Positions 12,251 to 23,868 of a DNA stretch of 64,000 bases are shown in pieces. Source of the stretch: Pocillopora verrucosa (taxonomy: Eukaryota; Cnidaria; Anthozoa; Scleractinia; Pocilloporidae); NCBI RefSeq assembly GCF_036669915.1, contig NC_089323.1, forward strand, positions 12,106,828 through 12,170,827. The letters are read 5' to 3'. The notes beneath the pieces were generated by a model. The model saw nothing but the letters and a program-made list of their open reading frames with translations. It was not told the DNA's origin and ran no database searches. Made by a program: the position numbers and the translations under genes. Each line of letters starts with the position of its first letter. The stretch's first letter is position 1.

Positions 12251-14714
12251 CGTTTGGTTTGTGGATGTTGGTTTGCTAAAATACAGGACGCGCGTCTCTC
12301 TGCACGCGTGAAGACTGAGACGAGTTGGGGAGAGGGTTACGGAGGGTCTGGCTCTAATAATCAGCGCTAGACCCTCTGCGGACCTCTCGCAAGATCGCGT
12401 TGCTTAAGGCCTCATACTATTCCACGAGCGAAGAAACGCGCGTGCCTAAACGCTAATAGAGACCTTAAGAGGTCAGAACAGCAACGCCGGGGAAGATGTC
12501 GATTTAAAAGTGAATTTACAAAATTTCAGCGTAGATTCGTAAACCCTTTACCGTGTACACTTTCAGTTCTTTTGGGACTGAACCAATATTCGTACTTCAG
12601 CCGTCGACAGGTGCAGGTCCGGCTAGGTCTCATTACAACAACCGTGTCACATCTGACTTCAAATTTTAGGGCAGTAGACAGAGTGTCTATTTCCATTTTT
12701 CCAGTTTCCTTTTCCCCAATGAAACACAAACAAGCAGCTTTTTTCGCCGATCATTTATCACAAATTTTTCTTTAATGCCTGCGCATTACCTTCTCCATTT
12801 CGCTTCTACTTACGAAATCCCCTCCATTCATCGTGTTTCCAGTAGCCCGCAAATGCAACTGGCGGCGTATGTCAAAAGTAGTACATTGTACGTACGGATG
12901 TGCGGTCATACCTAAGTTTTCGGCTGATGGGTTGCTGTCATTACTATTTTTATAAGTATAAGGCTATGCTGCGCGCACTGAGAGCTCCGCCATAACTAGC
13001 AAAGCGTGCGCAGGGTCCGCCCGGTTTATTACGAAATAGGATGTGCAGTACATACGATTTGCAGAAGTTCCACCCAACTAACAACAAGACGTTTAGGGTC
13101 ACTTAATATTCGCCTTCGGCTTATGTTGGATTAGTTTGTCGGCCATGTTATTCTTAAAATAGTAAAAGAAAAAAATCATCAAATTTTAAGCCTTCTCTGA
13201 GATAAAACTTTCCGCGGTTGTGACGGAATTTTGGTCTAGAAAATGGTCCGAATAATCCATTCCATTGTATGATAAAACCTCGTCCTCCGCTTTTGCTTTG
13301 AAATTAAATTAAGTAAGATCAAGGTTTAAAACTCTTTTTCTGCTATTCGCTGGAGGTAAAGGAGACCGGAGAAGTGTTAATAGCATAGTGCCAAAGAAAC
13401 CTCTTACCTCGTGCAGGGTACGGTGCTATTAAGATCCAAAGTCTGATAAGAGACATTTCATCCTCGCAATTTGTTAACAGTATAATTTCGATATAACTTT
13501 TCGTTGCCTGGGGTATCCATCAAGCGGCCACTTTCTTAGAGCAATCCACTATAATTCAAATAACATGGTATTTTGATTTCAGTATTCATTCCTAAATTTA
13601 CATTTGGCTTCGGGCCCGTCGATTAATCGATACATTCGAGATACGGACACCTAGCTTGCTTGCGGGGTTTTTTCCGTTAGTATTTACTTCGAGCTTTTAA
13701 CCCTTCTGTCAGGAGAAATTGGGTGATAAATACTTTGTCAGTTAGAATTTGCATTAACTAGAACACGAATGCTATCACGCCCGCAATTTAATTCCCATCC
13801 TTCGTATGAACCATTGTGGTAACTCCGAGAGAATTTTGTTCAGGGACTCCGGTTCCTGTGTTTCAATACTTCTGTCGTAACCGTGTCTGGAAGTCTTGCA
13901 GCTAACGTCTTAATCATGCTGAGAAGATCCCAGTAGCTGTGTCCAAACACATGCTTCATAATTACATCAAAAAGAGCACCTCCGAAAAAAAAACAAACCC
14001 GATTCCATATAGTAAACATGGAATGTACGCAAGTAATTCGATTTAGGTTAAATACACCATCACTCCTTAAAGCAAGTTCCTATTGCCTTACTGACAGCGC
14101 AATAAATTGCTGGCATATCAAACAACACAATACCAAGACTTCCAGACTTTAAGCCAGTTATATGTGCTCTCTTGGATGTGTTTGTTCATGATTAAGTCGT
14201 TATTACTTTCTCCTAACCTGTTCGCCATTTTGTTCTGTTGAGCCTTCGCAACTTTCCTGCCAATCTATTTAGAGTAATTTCAACCTACTGCACTCAGTTT
14301 CAACTTTCTGCATTGTTTGCGATCAATTAAGGTGTTCTCAAACCAATAAGCAGGCTGATATTTTAGCATACATATTATCATCCCCACAACCTAAGTTCCT
14401 AGGAGGCCCCAAACCACTTTTAAGAGGGATTTGGGCCGAGAGATCCCAATAGCTGTATCCAAACACATGCTTTATGTTTACATAAAAAAAAACACCTCTA
14501 AAAAAAACCAATGCTGTATCGTAAACATGGAATGCATGCAAGTAATTCAATTTATGCTGAAAAACCATCACTCCATAAAGCAACTTCCCATTCTTTTATT
14601 GACAGACCAATAAATTGCTGGCATATCAAACAACACAAAGAGTGTATAGGACACCACAAAAAATTGTCTTGTTAACTATTACATATACAATGAAAAAGCA
14701 GGCCAAAAAGTCTG
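12251..14714. other. Intergenic space between convergent MFSD14 and BTF3
   Basis: No gene could be supported here. It contains CpG-bearing unique sequence (12,280-13,100) and AT-rich sequence after that. The only clear structure is the direct duplication at 13,926-14,638, listed separately. Confidence 0.6.
13926..14638. repeat. Direct duplication of a ~200-bp segment downstream of BTF3
   Basis: Two diverged copies about 515 bp apart: 13,926-14,132 and 14,441-14,638. Both read AGATCCCA-TAGCTGT, then CCAAACACATGCTT, a run of A, GTAAACATGGAATG, CAAGTAATTC, CCATCACTCC and finally AATAAATTGCTGGCATATCA. Homologous order and orientation throughout. Function unknown; the nearer copy lies close to the BTF3 cleavage site. 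Confidence 0.8.
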
Positions 14715-14720
14715 TTTATT
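14715..14720 (-). terminator. Candidate poly(A) signal of BTF3
   Basis: TTTATT on + reads AATAAA on -, 66 nt beyond the BTF3 stop codon. It is the nearest canonical signal and gives a short 3'UTR. Confidence 0.65.
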
Positions 14721-14785
14721 ACTTGTGGTCAGCATATGTGTGGTAGCATCAGTTGTTAGATTTGGTCTTCCACACTGGGATCTTT

Positions 14786-17700
14786 TTAGACTCCCTCTGC
14801 CTTCGAGGGCTCATCAAAATTTTCAACGAGCTCTGTGGATGAAAAAAATATCACAATGAGTAAGAGAATGCAGTTAGCCTTTGAACTCCTAATATCTTCA
14901 TATCAATTCCCCTCTCCTGTCAGCCCTACGTTTCATGTCTTGATAGCTCAGAGAACGTGGTTATCTGATTGATAATTATCCCTATTCTCATCACCTCAAG
15001 AGGGGTGGACAGAAGGGTCAATTCAACTCCTTTCCCTACCCTGATGAGGCCCAAGAGCCTAAAACAGCTACCTTATGTTACACTCTTAATTTCAGCAGTA
15101 GCATTGGATTGTGTAGTCTAGTCGTCACAGTGAGACTGACCTGGAGGAGGTCAGCAGAAGTTAAGGTTGTCTAAATGTCAGAAATGCTAAGATTGTTGAA
15201 AAACCAGTCCCTATTACAAACCAGAGATATTCTGAAGAGTGAAAAGAAATAGGCAGAAGCCTGAGAGAAATTCGAGAATGCCAAAGGTGAAAATAGCTGA
15301 GTACAGCAAGAGGGAAGTTTTCACCCCTCTAACCCTCAGCCAGGTGGTTCAAACTTTTTTTTTCCTGGTTATTAGTTTATTGGTTTGCAATAAAGTAAAT
15401 GAAAAAAGGAGCAATGTCTCACCTGGGACATCGTCATCGTCAACCTCCTCAGTATGTGTTGGGACATGTGCACCATCTGTTGCTGCTAAAAGTGAAACAG
15501 CAAAACAGCTACTCAGTTACAAGTACATAGCTGTCAAGATTTCCATGCGAAAGTACCTATATGTACGTTATTAAGGCTGACTATTCCAAGTCAAAAGTGA
15601 CACAACATTCAGAACCCTCAGTGTGACACAACAAGCCCAACATTCAGTTTAATTTGAAATTGTTGTTTGTTATTCAGTGCTCCAAAGGAATACTTTTATT
15701 CTGACAACAGCAAATGATTCAACATTTGAGATACCTACACTAGTCATGGTTTCTACATCTATAGAAATGCAACCCACATGAAGATTGTAAAATTATTTTT
15801 TTTTTCCAAACTGTTTAAATCTTCTCTACATATAGGCATCCTGTTTAAATGGTGATTTTATCAATTGCTGCTTTTGTGTTTCCCTTCATCTCTTAACCTT
15901 TTAGCTCCCAGAAGTGATTAACATGTGATTTCTCCCTGTAATATTCACACATTATCACGCAAACTGGTAATGAGAATACACAAACTTATCAAGTTGAAGT
16001 TGTTCTTTTGATCTCATATCAAATTCTCATAACCAATTTACATGGAAATGACTGTGTAGCAGCTAGAGGGGAGACTCAACATCCAGATCTTGGGAGTTTA
16101 AGGGTTAACAAAAATATTTTAGCTCACACTAAAACATCGGATAATATCTCTAGGCAACGTGGCAGGATTTGCACCCCAAAATATTGTAATTGTTTCAGGA
16201 ATAAATGAATAAACATCATCTTTTTGGGCTATATTATCTCACTATTTTAGTATACACTAAAAAAACTATTTACACCAGTGTCAGTTTCTATCGGTGCTTT
16301 GTGGTTCACTGGGTAAATATCACTGGGTAAATATCACAGGGTAAATATCACTAGCCACCTCCATTTTAGAGATACAGTAAGCGGTTACTTATCAGATATC
16401 TTTGACTCACTTGGGAATTTCTCTGCCAGCTTCCTCAAATTGGTCAGACCTTCACTACTCTGGTAATGAGAAAAGTAATCATATTAGTGCATTTTGTAAC
16501 CTTTGACTCCCTATCAGTAGAACTCATACTCTCCAGACTGTTCTCCTTGCATTTCTGATGATACTGACAAGGAGAATTTGTTTTGAAACTTAAGACCTCC
16601 TTAAAACGGTGATCATTTCTTTTATTCTCATGACCTTTGTATTTGACTCAAGAGTGACATTGTATTTCGTGTAGTGTGATCGTCCGGGTGAGTGTAGTTC
16701 TGAAAAGAACTGTTGTTAGTTAGTTAGTCACTAACAACAGTTCTTTTCAGAACTACACTCACCCAGATGATCACACTACACGAACTACTGATACTCCTGG
16801 GTTCAAACCATTTACTTTAGTGACATTGTATGGAGAAATTAGAAGCCAGCCACCCAAAGGGGTTAAACAGTTAACAATCAGCCATGATTAGTGACAGGTG
16901 TAATGTATTAAACTTAAACAGGTATGTTGTATGATATCTGAGTCTGTTTCTCTTGAGAAAGTTTGCAAAGCTTACAAATGACTAAACTACAAGCACTCCC
17001 CCCATTTCAGCGAGGTCTGTCACATGAGTAGAAAAGAAATGATGTTGGCGCACCTCTCTTTCAGAGTTCCAAGCAGTGAGCTAACATCTTTTTTTTCAAT
17101 GATTCTTTTTGGACTTGCAAAACAGACTTTTCCAAGTGGCAGGGACTTCTCCTTATCTAACAAAAGACTAGCTCTAAGGACTCTAAGGAGTACATGTACA
17201 AGGATACAAGTGTACTTACCAACTGATTCAAAATTCCAGGAAGCATTTCTGCAATTGCTGAGAGACAAGCACAAAAAATATCAGTCATACAAGATTATAA
17301 TTCATGTTATGGCTGGTGTACACATACATTTTACTACAAGTAACGTAAATAATAATGAACTGTTTTGATAATGTCACTACACACATAACTTTTTTAATGA
17401 ACCATCCGTTACTCAATCAAGGAAATTTGTAGGCGAGAACAGTTTTGTTTTACACCCACCACATTCAGTCCCATAGTCTTGCAAAAGTACACCACATACA
17501 ATAAAAAATTTAGTCTGTCATTATACTCACACTTATTTTCAGACTGACCAACCACAGCAAAAGTGTTTGACTGCAGGGAAGCTTGCACTAGGAGAAGTAC
17601 AACAATTCAATGTTACATGGATTGCTTATTCTTCCCTCTTGTTGCTACACATTTCCTTGTAAATTAGTTGTGAGAATTTGGTGTTACATCAAGAAAACAA

Positions 17701-19197
17701 CTTCTACACGATAAGTTTGAGTATTCTCACTACCAGTTTGCTATAATAGGGAGAAGTTACATATTTATCACTTCATAGAGCTGAAGGGTCAAGTGACAAA
17801 TTTTGTGGGAAAAAATGATTAACTGCCATCCAAACAATGCATATTTAAGGTGTACCACAGAGAGGAGAGTTAAAAACCAAATGAACACTTTTGCTGTTAA
17901 ACAAAGCAACAGCCAGAAAAGAAAAAAAAAACTCCAAGGGTAAAATTGAGTTAGCAAGAGTTTCCCATCGTAGAGGATTTAAAATATTTGGGTAAAATTG
18001 CACTTAATGCATGCAAGACACACAGTGTGAATCCTTGTTACTTTGAGAAAGTGAAAGATTCCAGTTATCAGGAGTTAGTTCAATAGATTCCTAGAATTAC
18101 CTTTTGGATTAGTAAAATGAATGACCGTCCCATCATCCTTAATCATGTTTACCTGCAAAGGACAAGTAATTGGAACATTGTAACTGATGGAAAAAAATTT
18201 TTTTTCTCATACCTGATCCAACTTATCACTTGCAATGGACCATCAGTGATATCAAGAATGAGAATGAAATTGATCTAACCTTGTAATTGCATAAAAGAAG
18301 CAAGGTGAATGTACTAGAAGCTACTTGTTACATATGGCAACCATTATAATTAATCAAAATTTACCTCTTCAATTCCAGGAATTGAGTTCACAGCAAGCTT
18401 CTTGAGGGTGTTCTGGAGTTTCTTATCATCTGCTCCAGCTGTTCTGTGAACTATCTTCTTTTTTCTTCTGGGTGTGCCCTAAAAAAGTTAACTTAAATGT
18501 TACGCACTTTTTTTTTTTCCTGCAGCTTATATGGATAAATTGATGTTGAAAACTGTCGTAGCCAGGTTTTGCTCTGACGACAGAAACAGTTCAGGTGTTA
18601 AGTCTACCTTCAGGCTCTCTCCTTATTGGTAAAAGCCATTGGAGAATAGCTCAGCTGCCAAAGCAACCACATCAGAGAGACCCACTGCCTTTCTTTCTTT
18701 TTTTTTTCCCCGGTGTGCAAAACTATAGTACCTTTGATCAGTCTTGCCTATATTACATCAGTGCTGTCAACACACAAAAAATCAACTGTGCTGTAAGTCT
18801 GCACCTGAACATAGAAAATAACCAATGTGCCAACTGATATACTCCTTGCTTCCTTCTGATTGTCATGCTTTACATTGTAGCATGATCAATTTAACATTCT
18901 CAAAATTAAATCTCTTCTTTCACACCATCATATCACCTCTTAAAATTCCTCTTCCTTCTCATCCCATGTGGCCAGGATAAGGTGGTTTCCTAGATTCTCC
19001 AGAAGCACCAGCAGCCAGCACTGTAACCAGCTACTTGCTTCTGAAGCACCAGTAACTTATCTGGCTGCTACTGTTAAATTGTTTTTCATTTTTGTAATGT
19101 CTGGATTCTTGACAGTGTAGATGTACCTAAATAAACATCTTACCTTTCCTCCTATTTGAACCCCACTTTTTAATTTTGATAACTTTTCTTGGTTCAT
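14786..19197 (-). CDS. BTF3: BTF3 / nascent polypeptide-associated complex subunit beta, 8 coding exons, 157 aa
   Basis: Coding exons on the minus strand, in order: 19197-19144, 18478-18365, 18152-18101, 17587-17531, 17257-17220, 16459-16411, 15485-15423, 14832-14786. All junctions are GT-AG and in phase. The product starts MNQEKLSKL and contains [14 protein letters not shown] (the ribosome-binding basic motif of NAC beta), [12 protein letters not shown], the NAC domain core [19 protein letters not shown] and [14 protein letters not shown], then MLPGILNQL, an acidic EEVDDDDVP stretch and LVENFDE near the end. Length agrees with BTF3/BTF3L4 (about 158-162 aa). BTF3 pairs with NAC alpha at the ribosome exit site. 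The start codon is in an exon that also carries 6 nt of 5'UTR after a CAG acceptor, so at least one non-coding exon lies upstream. Confidence 0.96.
15893..16108. repeat. MITE-like repeat in BTF3 intron
   Basis: It starts TTAACCTTTTAGCTCCCAGA and ends AGATCTTGGGAGTTTAAGGG, the inverted ends of the first MITE family. Inside, AAGTTGTTCTTTTGATCTCA resembles the antisense of copy 1. Confidence 0.7.
16497..16871. repeat. MITE-like repeat interrupted by a foldback retroposon
   Basis: Second-subfamily MITE (TAACCTTTGACTCCC ... AAAGGGGTTAAA) with ATTCTCATGACCTTTG inside. It is split between 16,665 and 16,819 by the foldback element; removing that insertion restores the uninterrupted MITE sequence GTGACATTGTATGGAGAAATT. 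Confidence 0.75.
16666..16818. mobile_element. Foldback SINE-like retroposon with 13-bp target site duplication
   Basis: The insert is 153 bp and flanked by the identical 13-mer AGTGACATTGTAT (16653-16665 and 16819-16831). It contains a near-perfect inverted repeat: arms 16667-16720 and 16730-16783, 52 of 54 bases paired, loop 9 nt. The two differences are transitions that would still pair as G-U in one RNA strand. A B-box-like GGTTCAAACC follows at 16800-16809, suggesting Pol III transcription. The TSD length points to LINE-mediated insertion. Confidence 0.8.
17622..17795. repeat. MITE-like repeat (first family) in BTF3 intron
   Basis: It contains CTTGTTGCTACACATTTCCT, GTAAATTAGTTGTGAGAATT, CATCAAGAAAACAACTTCTA and TAGGGAGAAGTTAC, matching copies 1 and 2. 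The left terminus is degraded; the right end reads AGAGCTGAAGGGTCA. Confidence 0.65.
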
Positions 19198-20485
19198 ACT
19201 GGTCTGTCGAAAAAATCAGAACTTTCATATTACTCACAAATGTATTTTCTTTCTTAACATATTGCTCATCTAAAAAGCCCCTGGCCAACCATGCTATAAA
19301 TGTCTTGGATGAGGTTTACTTTCTCCCCTCTTCCTCTCTCAGTAAGCACAATTCTATTCCAAAACTCATACCACATTTAAGAGAATAAATGAACAAGTTT
19401 TACTTCTGTGGAACATTTTACCAATTCTTCTGCTGTAAGGAAGCAGACCATTGTGTACATCAAAAAGCTTTAAAAAATTTCTTTCACCATTAGGAATTCA
19501 AGATAACACTCAAGGCTTTGGACAGCCTTGGCATAAAGTTTCAGAAAAACAAGCAAGCAAAGTAATTATCCAGTACTTTGCTGAAAAAGATTTCATCCAA
19601 ATGGTGCCTGTAGCGCAATGCAGATTCATCTCCACTTGGTTATTCACCCTTACTCATGCCCCCTTACGCTGCAGGGTTCATCCAAGTATGGATCATCCAG
19701 AGTGGATTATATATAAATAGAAAAGTTACTCTGTAAATGAAAACAAAAACGTCTATAGTGTGAAATTTGGAGCAACTATAGAAAGCAGGGTTACTGAGGT
19801 CCATCTTGTCGATATCAACAGTCTTTGGACAACTAAAAATAACACAACTAGCAGTGGTGCAGTTCAATAAACTGTGTACAAGTGGTTTGTACTTAAATTT
19901 ACCGCTACATTTTGTTTGATGTTTTAAAAAAAAACCCAGCCATCGTCGCGTAAATTTTGTTACCCACAAGAGCTATTTTCTGTCTCTCAGAAAACCCTTG
20001 CTTAAAAAAAAAATACGATTTAAAGAGGTCCATTTATAACCACAATAATACAAAAGCAATTTAAGGTATTACACAGGATGACAAAATCTTGTTCAAAATC
20101 CCACCTTCGGTGAGCTATTTCCGAATACTTATAACTTAAATTTATACGCCCAACAAAATCGAATACGCATCAGATATGGAAAAAAACAATATCTACGGTA
20201 CGTACAGTTCCATCAGCTAAGAAGTGATCGTTTTGTAAGATCATTAATCACTGGATTACAGATATCGATAACACGAGTCCTTCTGTTAGCATTTATCATA
20301 AGGATTCCTTCCTCAACTTATACAGAAAAAGAAATCTTTATACAGATCGATAGTACGAGAACATGGTGCTACAGGGACAGCATGCTTCTTCGATTCGACA
20401 ACATGGGAGAATTTTAGAATACGGTATTCGAAGAGGTTTTCGGCATTTCAAACTAACTTTTAAGCGACAGTTCATTTAAACTTAC

Positions 20486-20600
20486 CAGTTAGTAATAATC
20501 TTAAACAGTAGTGAATAGAATTCCAGGTAAAATGTCATAAAAGAGTTTTTCCGTCGCTAAACACGAGGATGATTTGATCTGCACGATGGCGTAAGAGACC
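20486..20600 (-). other. Probable 5' non-coding exon of BTF3
   Basis: On the minus strand a good donor (ACTG then GTAAGT) follows base 20486. It would splice to the acceptor at 19204-19206, just ahead of the BTF3 ATG. The 5' end is not determined; 20600 is only an approximate limit. Intron 1 would be about 1.28 kb. Confidence 0.4.
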
Positions 20601-21964
20601 GATACTGTATTGCGCAGGCGTATATCGCTGACCGCGTTGTAATCGAGAAATCTGGGTATAGATGTTGAGACTCACACCCAGTCCTCTTGTTGACTCGTTG
20701 AATAATGAAAACTGAGAAGTGTACTGTCGAGCTGTCGCTAAGGAAATGAGTATTACTTAATAATCAATTATCCTTGAGGGTCTCGTTGAAGATTCACGCT
20801 CTGCCAGATATCAGCTATCACCCATGAAAGATCCAATATCTTTTAAGATGGATTCTCGTTTACCAATTAGCATTTGCACTGAGTATCGCAGCATATTACT
20901 AGATGAAATATCATATTTGCCGGGAAAACGTAACAGACCCAAGCTTTTATTTTCTTCCCCTGAGTCCCAGAATAATTTTGTTTCGCAAATTACAGATTTC
21001 TACTTTGCAAATCATTAGCATATTTCCATTTAGAAATCTGTAATTTGCGAAATGGAAATATGCTAGTGATTTTAAAAATGGAAATCTGTAATTGCGAAAT
21101 GGAAATATGCTTATGATTTGCAAAATAGAAATTTCTACTAGAAATGAAAATATTCAGATTTTCATCTCGTTTCGTTTCGTTTCGTAAATTATAGTAAGCC
21201 TTACCGTCTTCTTGAGTCCCTTGAATCAAAGGAGGCTGATGACCATGAAATCCTACCTTTGACGCGAAAATCACGCGCATTGATATCACAGCAAACATTA
21301 CAATCAAATATTTTATATGTGGTACAACTAGTCTCCAACTACTGGTAAAGTTTTGAAATATGGTGATCACAAATTTTAATAATGGTACTTTGTGCACTTT
21401 AAGCCGGGAAGTTCGTATCTATATCGAAAATTGCTTAAACCTGCCGTTTGCTTCGTAGGAGAAACCATTGAGTGAACACAAGAAAATATAAATAAACAAT
21501 TTATGTTCTCTTGGAAAACATCTACAGTTAGAACAAGACACAAAACACTCTCTTTAATTTGAAGGGCTTTCTCAGGCAAGGTGGTCATGCAATTTACATT
21601 CTCATCTCGGCTAATGCTCAGTTCAGTCATACAACTTCCGAAATGGGCTAGAAAATATTCCTTAGAGTCGAATCAATTTATTTTCGAATGTTAATGGTAG
21701 GATAAAAATGAAAAAGATCCTTTTATGCGGCAATTTTGGGAATAACTCTACAGTTGAAATACTCTACAGTTGAAATGACAAAAACAGACTAATCGCGTCT
21801 AAATCCCTTGAACCGAGACGTGCAGGCATAGCTATTGTTTAATATGTCACGTCAGGATGACAAAAGGGAAGTAGGCGGAGATAAACTTTGGACGCGAGCC
21901 AACCGCACCCACATTCTCTTTCATTCCAAGTCTGCTCGAACACGTCGTCTATCGCTTTGTAACA
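20601..21964. promoter_or_regulatory. Divergent intergenic region between BTF3 (-) and array gene A (+)
   Basis: Head-to-head spacer. It contains a cluster of AT-rich inverted repeats at about 20,979-21,125 (TTTCGCAAATTACAGATTTC versus AGAAATCTGTAATTTGCGAA, and repeats of GAAATGGAAATATGC), and a tandem 16-mer (ACTCTACAGTTGAAAT twice, 21,744-21,775) about 200 bp before gene A. No TATA box is evident for gene A. Regulatory role is inferred from position only. Confidence 0.4.
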
Positions 21965-22497
21965 ATGGCGCCGAAGGGATTTTTCATCGTTCTTTTGGTC
22001 TCTTTCTTTGGATTGCAAGGTGCTATGTCCTGCTTAGACGATAACGACTGTATCGATAAAAACTGTTGTTCTGATGGCATTTGCAGGTATTATGTTATTC
22101 CTGCTCGAGCGATTGGCAATGTCCTGATTCGGAGGTTTGCTGCGATGGCGACTGTTTAGATTCATGTGTTTGGACGACAGGAAGCATTGCAGGCGCTGTA
22201 ATTGGTACAATAATCTTCTTTGCTATCATCATTTCCATCGTATCCTGCTGTTGCTGTGCCTGTTGTCCGTATTACCACTATCGTACGCCCGGTACTGTGA
22301 TTGTGACAAGCCAGCCGCCGTATCAGCAATTCGTGTCGACCACTAGCACGACGCAGCAAAGAGTTGTGCAGTATCCACCGCCTGGAAGCTACAACCAGCC
22401 TCCACCCGCTTATCCACCCGCTCCAAATCCGTATCCTCCAGCTCAGGTACAAGGACAAGCCGTTTCGATGCCGCCTCCTGGACCGGTCAAGTACTGA
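21965..22497 (+). pseudogene. Array member A: Cys-rich/PY-rich membrane protein, frameshifted
   Basis: First member of the array. It has an ATG with a signal peptide (FFIVLLVSFFGLQGAMS), two Cys modules (DNDCIDKNCCSDGIC and DWQCPDSEVCCDGDC), the conserved membrane segment (SIAGAVIGTIIFFAIIISIV), a CCCCACC cluster and a Pro/Tyr-rich tail ending GPVKY. The frame changes between module 1 and 2, near 22,085-22,100: upstream codons are in the frame of 21,965, downstream ones in the frame of 22,081. This equals two extra bases (or one missing) relative to the paralogues. All else is intact, so it is either a recent pseudogene, a polymorphism or a sequence error. Shisa/CYYR1-like architecture is an inference from domain order. 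Confidence 0.75.
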
Positions 22498-22705
22498 GAT
22501 GTCTGAAGCAAGGCAACATGAAAGCAAACATCTTTATCTTTGGATTAAGAAGCAACTCGTTCATATAAAGACATAGTTTATTTGCATGGTAGTGGGAATT
22601 TTGCGTAGAACTGTTAATACACTAAAGTAGAATTAGAGAAAAGTTATAGCGCATCGTAAGATTCTGACACAACCGTCGATTTCTCGACATTAAGCTACAA
22701 TAAGC

Positions 22706-22913
22706 CCATTTTACAGTTGCGTGCTTGGTTGCCAAGCTTTTGAACAGGATCGAGGCTAAGCGTGACCTTGTTATGATACAAAGCTTGCTGCTTTTCAAAT
22801 ATAAATTACTTTGTTATCATGCCAACTAGATACTAATCTTTATCACAACGAGGTCACCTTCAGCCTCACTTCAACTCAAAGACTTGGCAACGAAGTAAAT
22901 AACTGTAAAATGG
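22706..22913. repeat. Foldback MITE downstream of gene A
   Basis: The ends are inverted: CCATTTTACAGTT at the left and AACTGTAAAATGG at the right, followed inward by GGTTGCCAAG / CTTGGCAACG and AGGCTAAGCGTGACCTTGTT / ACGAGGTCACCTTCAGCCT. Thus most of the 208 bp forms one imperfect hairpin. No coding capacity. Confidence 0.75.
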
Positions 22914-23267
22914 CCTATTTCCGCAGTAGAATTGCGTGACAAGCAAAATAATCTTCCCGGAAGTTCGTCGTTTTGCTCATTAAAATAATGTCGATACGAA
23001 CGTTATTTGTACTCTTAAGCGACTTTTTATTTCGTGACAAAGTCACAACTATAGTTAAAAGTTAGGAAAATTAGTTTTAGAAAAGTTAAGATTTCCATTT
23101 TAACTCAAAGTATTTTCATTATTTTGTTTTCAAAGTGGCATATGTAAAATGTTTTTAATTAATTAAACTGAGTTGCGTTTGTGGAGCGTTGTGATTGACT
23201 GACACCTTACTTTAGCTGTGCAGGCCAGATGATGTCATGATACTTGGCTTCATAGTAGTGGGTGCTT

Positions 23268-23474
23268 TAACCCTTTACACCCTAACATCAGTTTTCATAT
23301 TCTCCATACTGTTCTCTGTACTTTTACCAAGGTGCTGACAAGGAGAATTTGTTTAACAATCAAGAGTTATTTAATTTGGTGATCATTTCCTTTATTCTCA
23401 TGTCATTAATGTGAGATTCAGGGTGATATTGTAAGGAGAAATTATGTTAATCACTCTTAGGGGTTAAAGGGTTA
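23268..23474. repeat. MITE-like repeat, second subfamily
   Basis: It starts TAACCCTTTACACCCTAACA and ends CTCTTAGGGGTTAAAGGGTT, with GGTGCTGACAAGGAGAATTT inside as at 7,191. Near-complete and well preserved. Confidence 0.8.
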
Positions 23475-23644
23475 AGATGTATGTTGATGAAGGATGCTAA
23501 AACTGCTCTTTTGTTGTTGTAGAAACTACTTACCTTTTCCTTTCAGATTCAGCATAACGCATGTAATTTACATACGTTTTACTGAAGCTGCGGTGTGGCG
23601 CTAGTGGCGTCACAGGCGGCCTAAGCTTCAGCTGTAAGATGATC

Positions 23645-23868
23645 ATCTTGCGCAATAACGGTCATGGCGGAATTATAAGAGTTTGTATGGGAATATTTAC
23701 GACCGCTCTAAGGAATTAAAAATACGTCAAAATACCTCACCTTACTTCCACAGCGTATTGCTTGTTATCTGACCGCTTACTTTGATGAAAAGAGCCCATT
23801 TGAGTCAGTTGTTCATTTCGAGGTTTTCAACGTACATAAGAAAAACCATGACCGTTATTGCGCAAGAT
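23645..23868. repeat. Perfect 23-bp inverted repeat 200 bp apart
   Basis: ATCTTGCGCAATAACGGTCA (plus TGG) at 23645-23667 is exactly reverse-complemented at 23846-23868. The enclosed sequence (AAGAGTTTGTATGGGAATAT, GACCGCTTACTTTG) recurs near 47,575-47,670. A direct repeat TTTCGAGGTTTTCAACGTA also occurs at about 23,817 and 23,898, the second copy running into TATATAAGAG. Confidence 0.75.
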
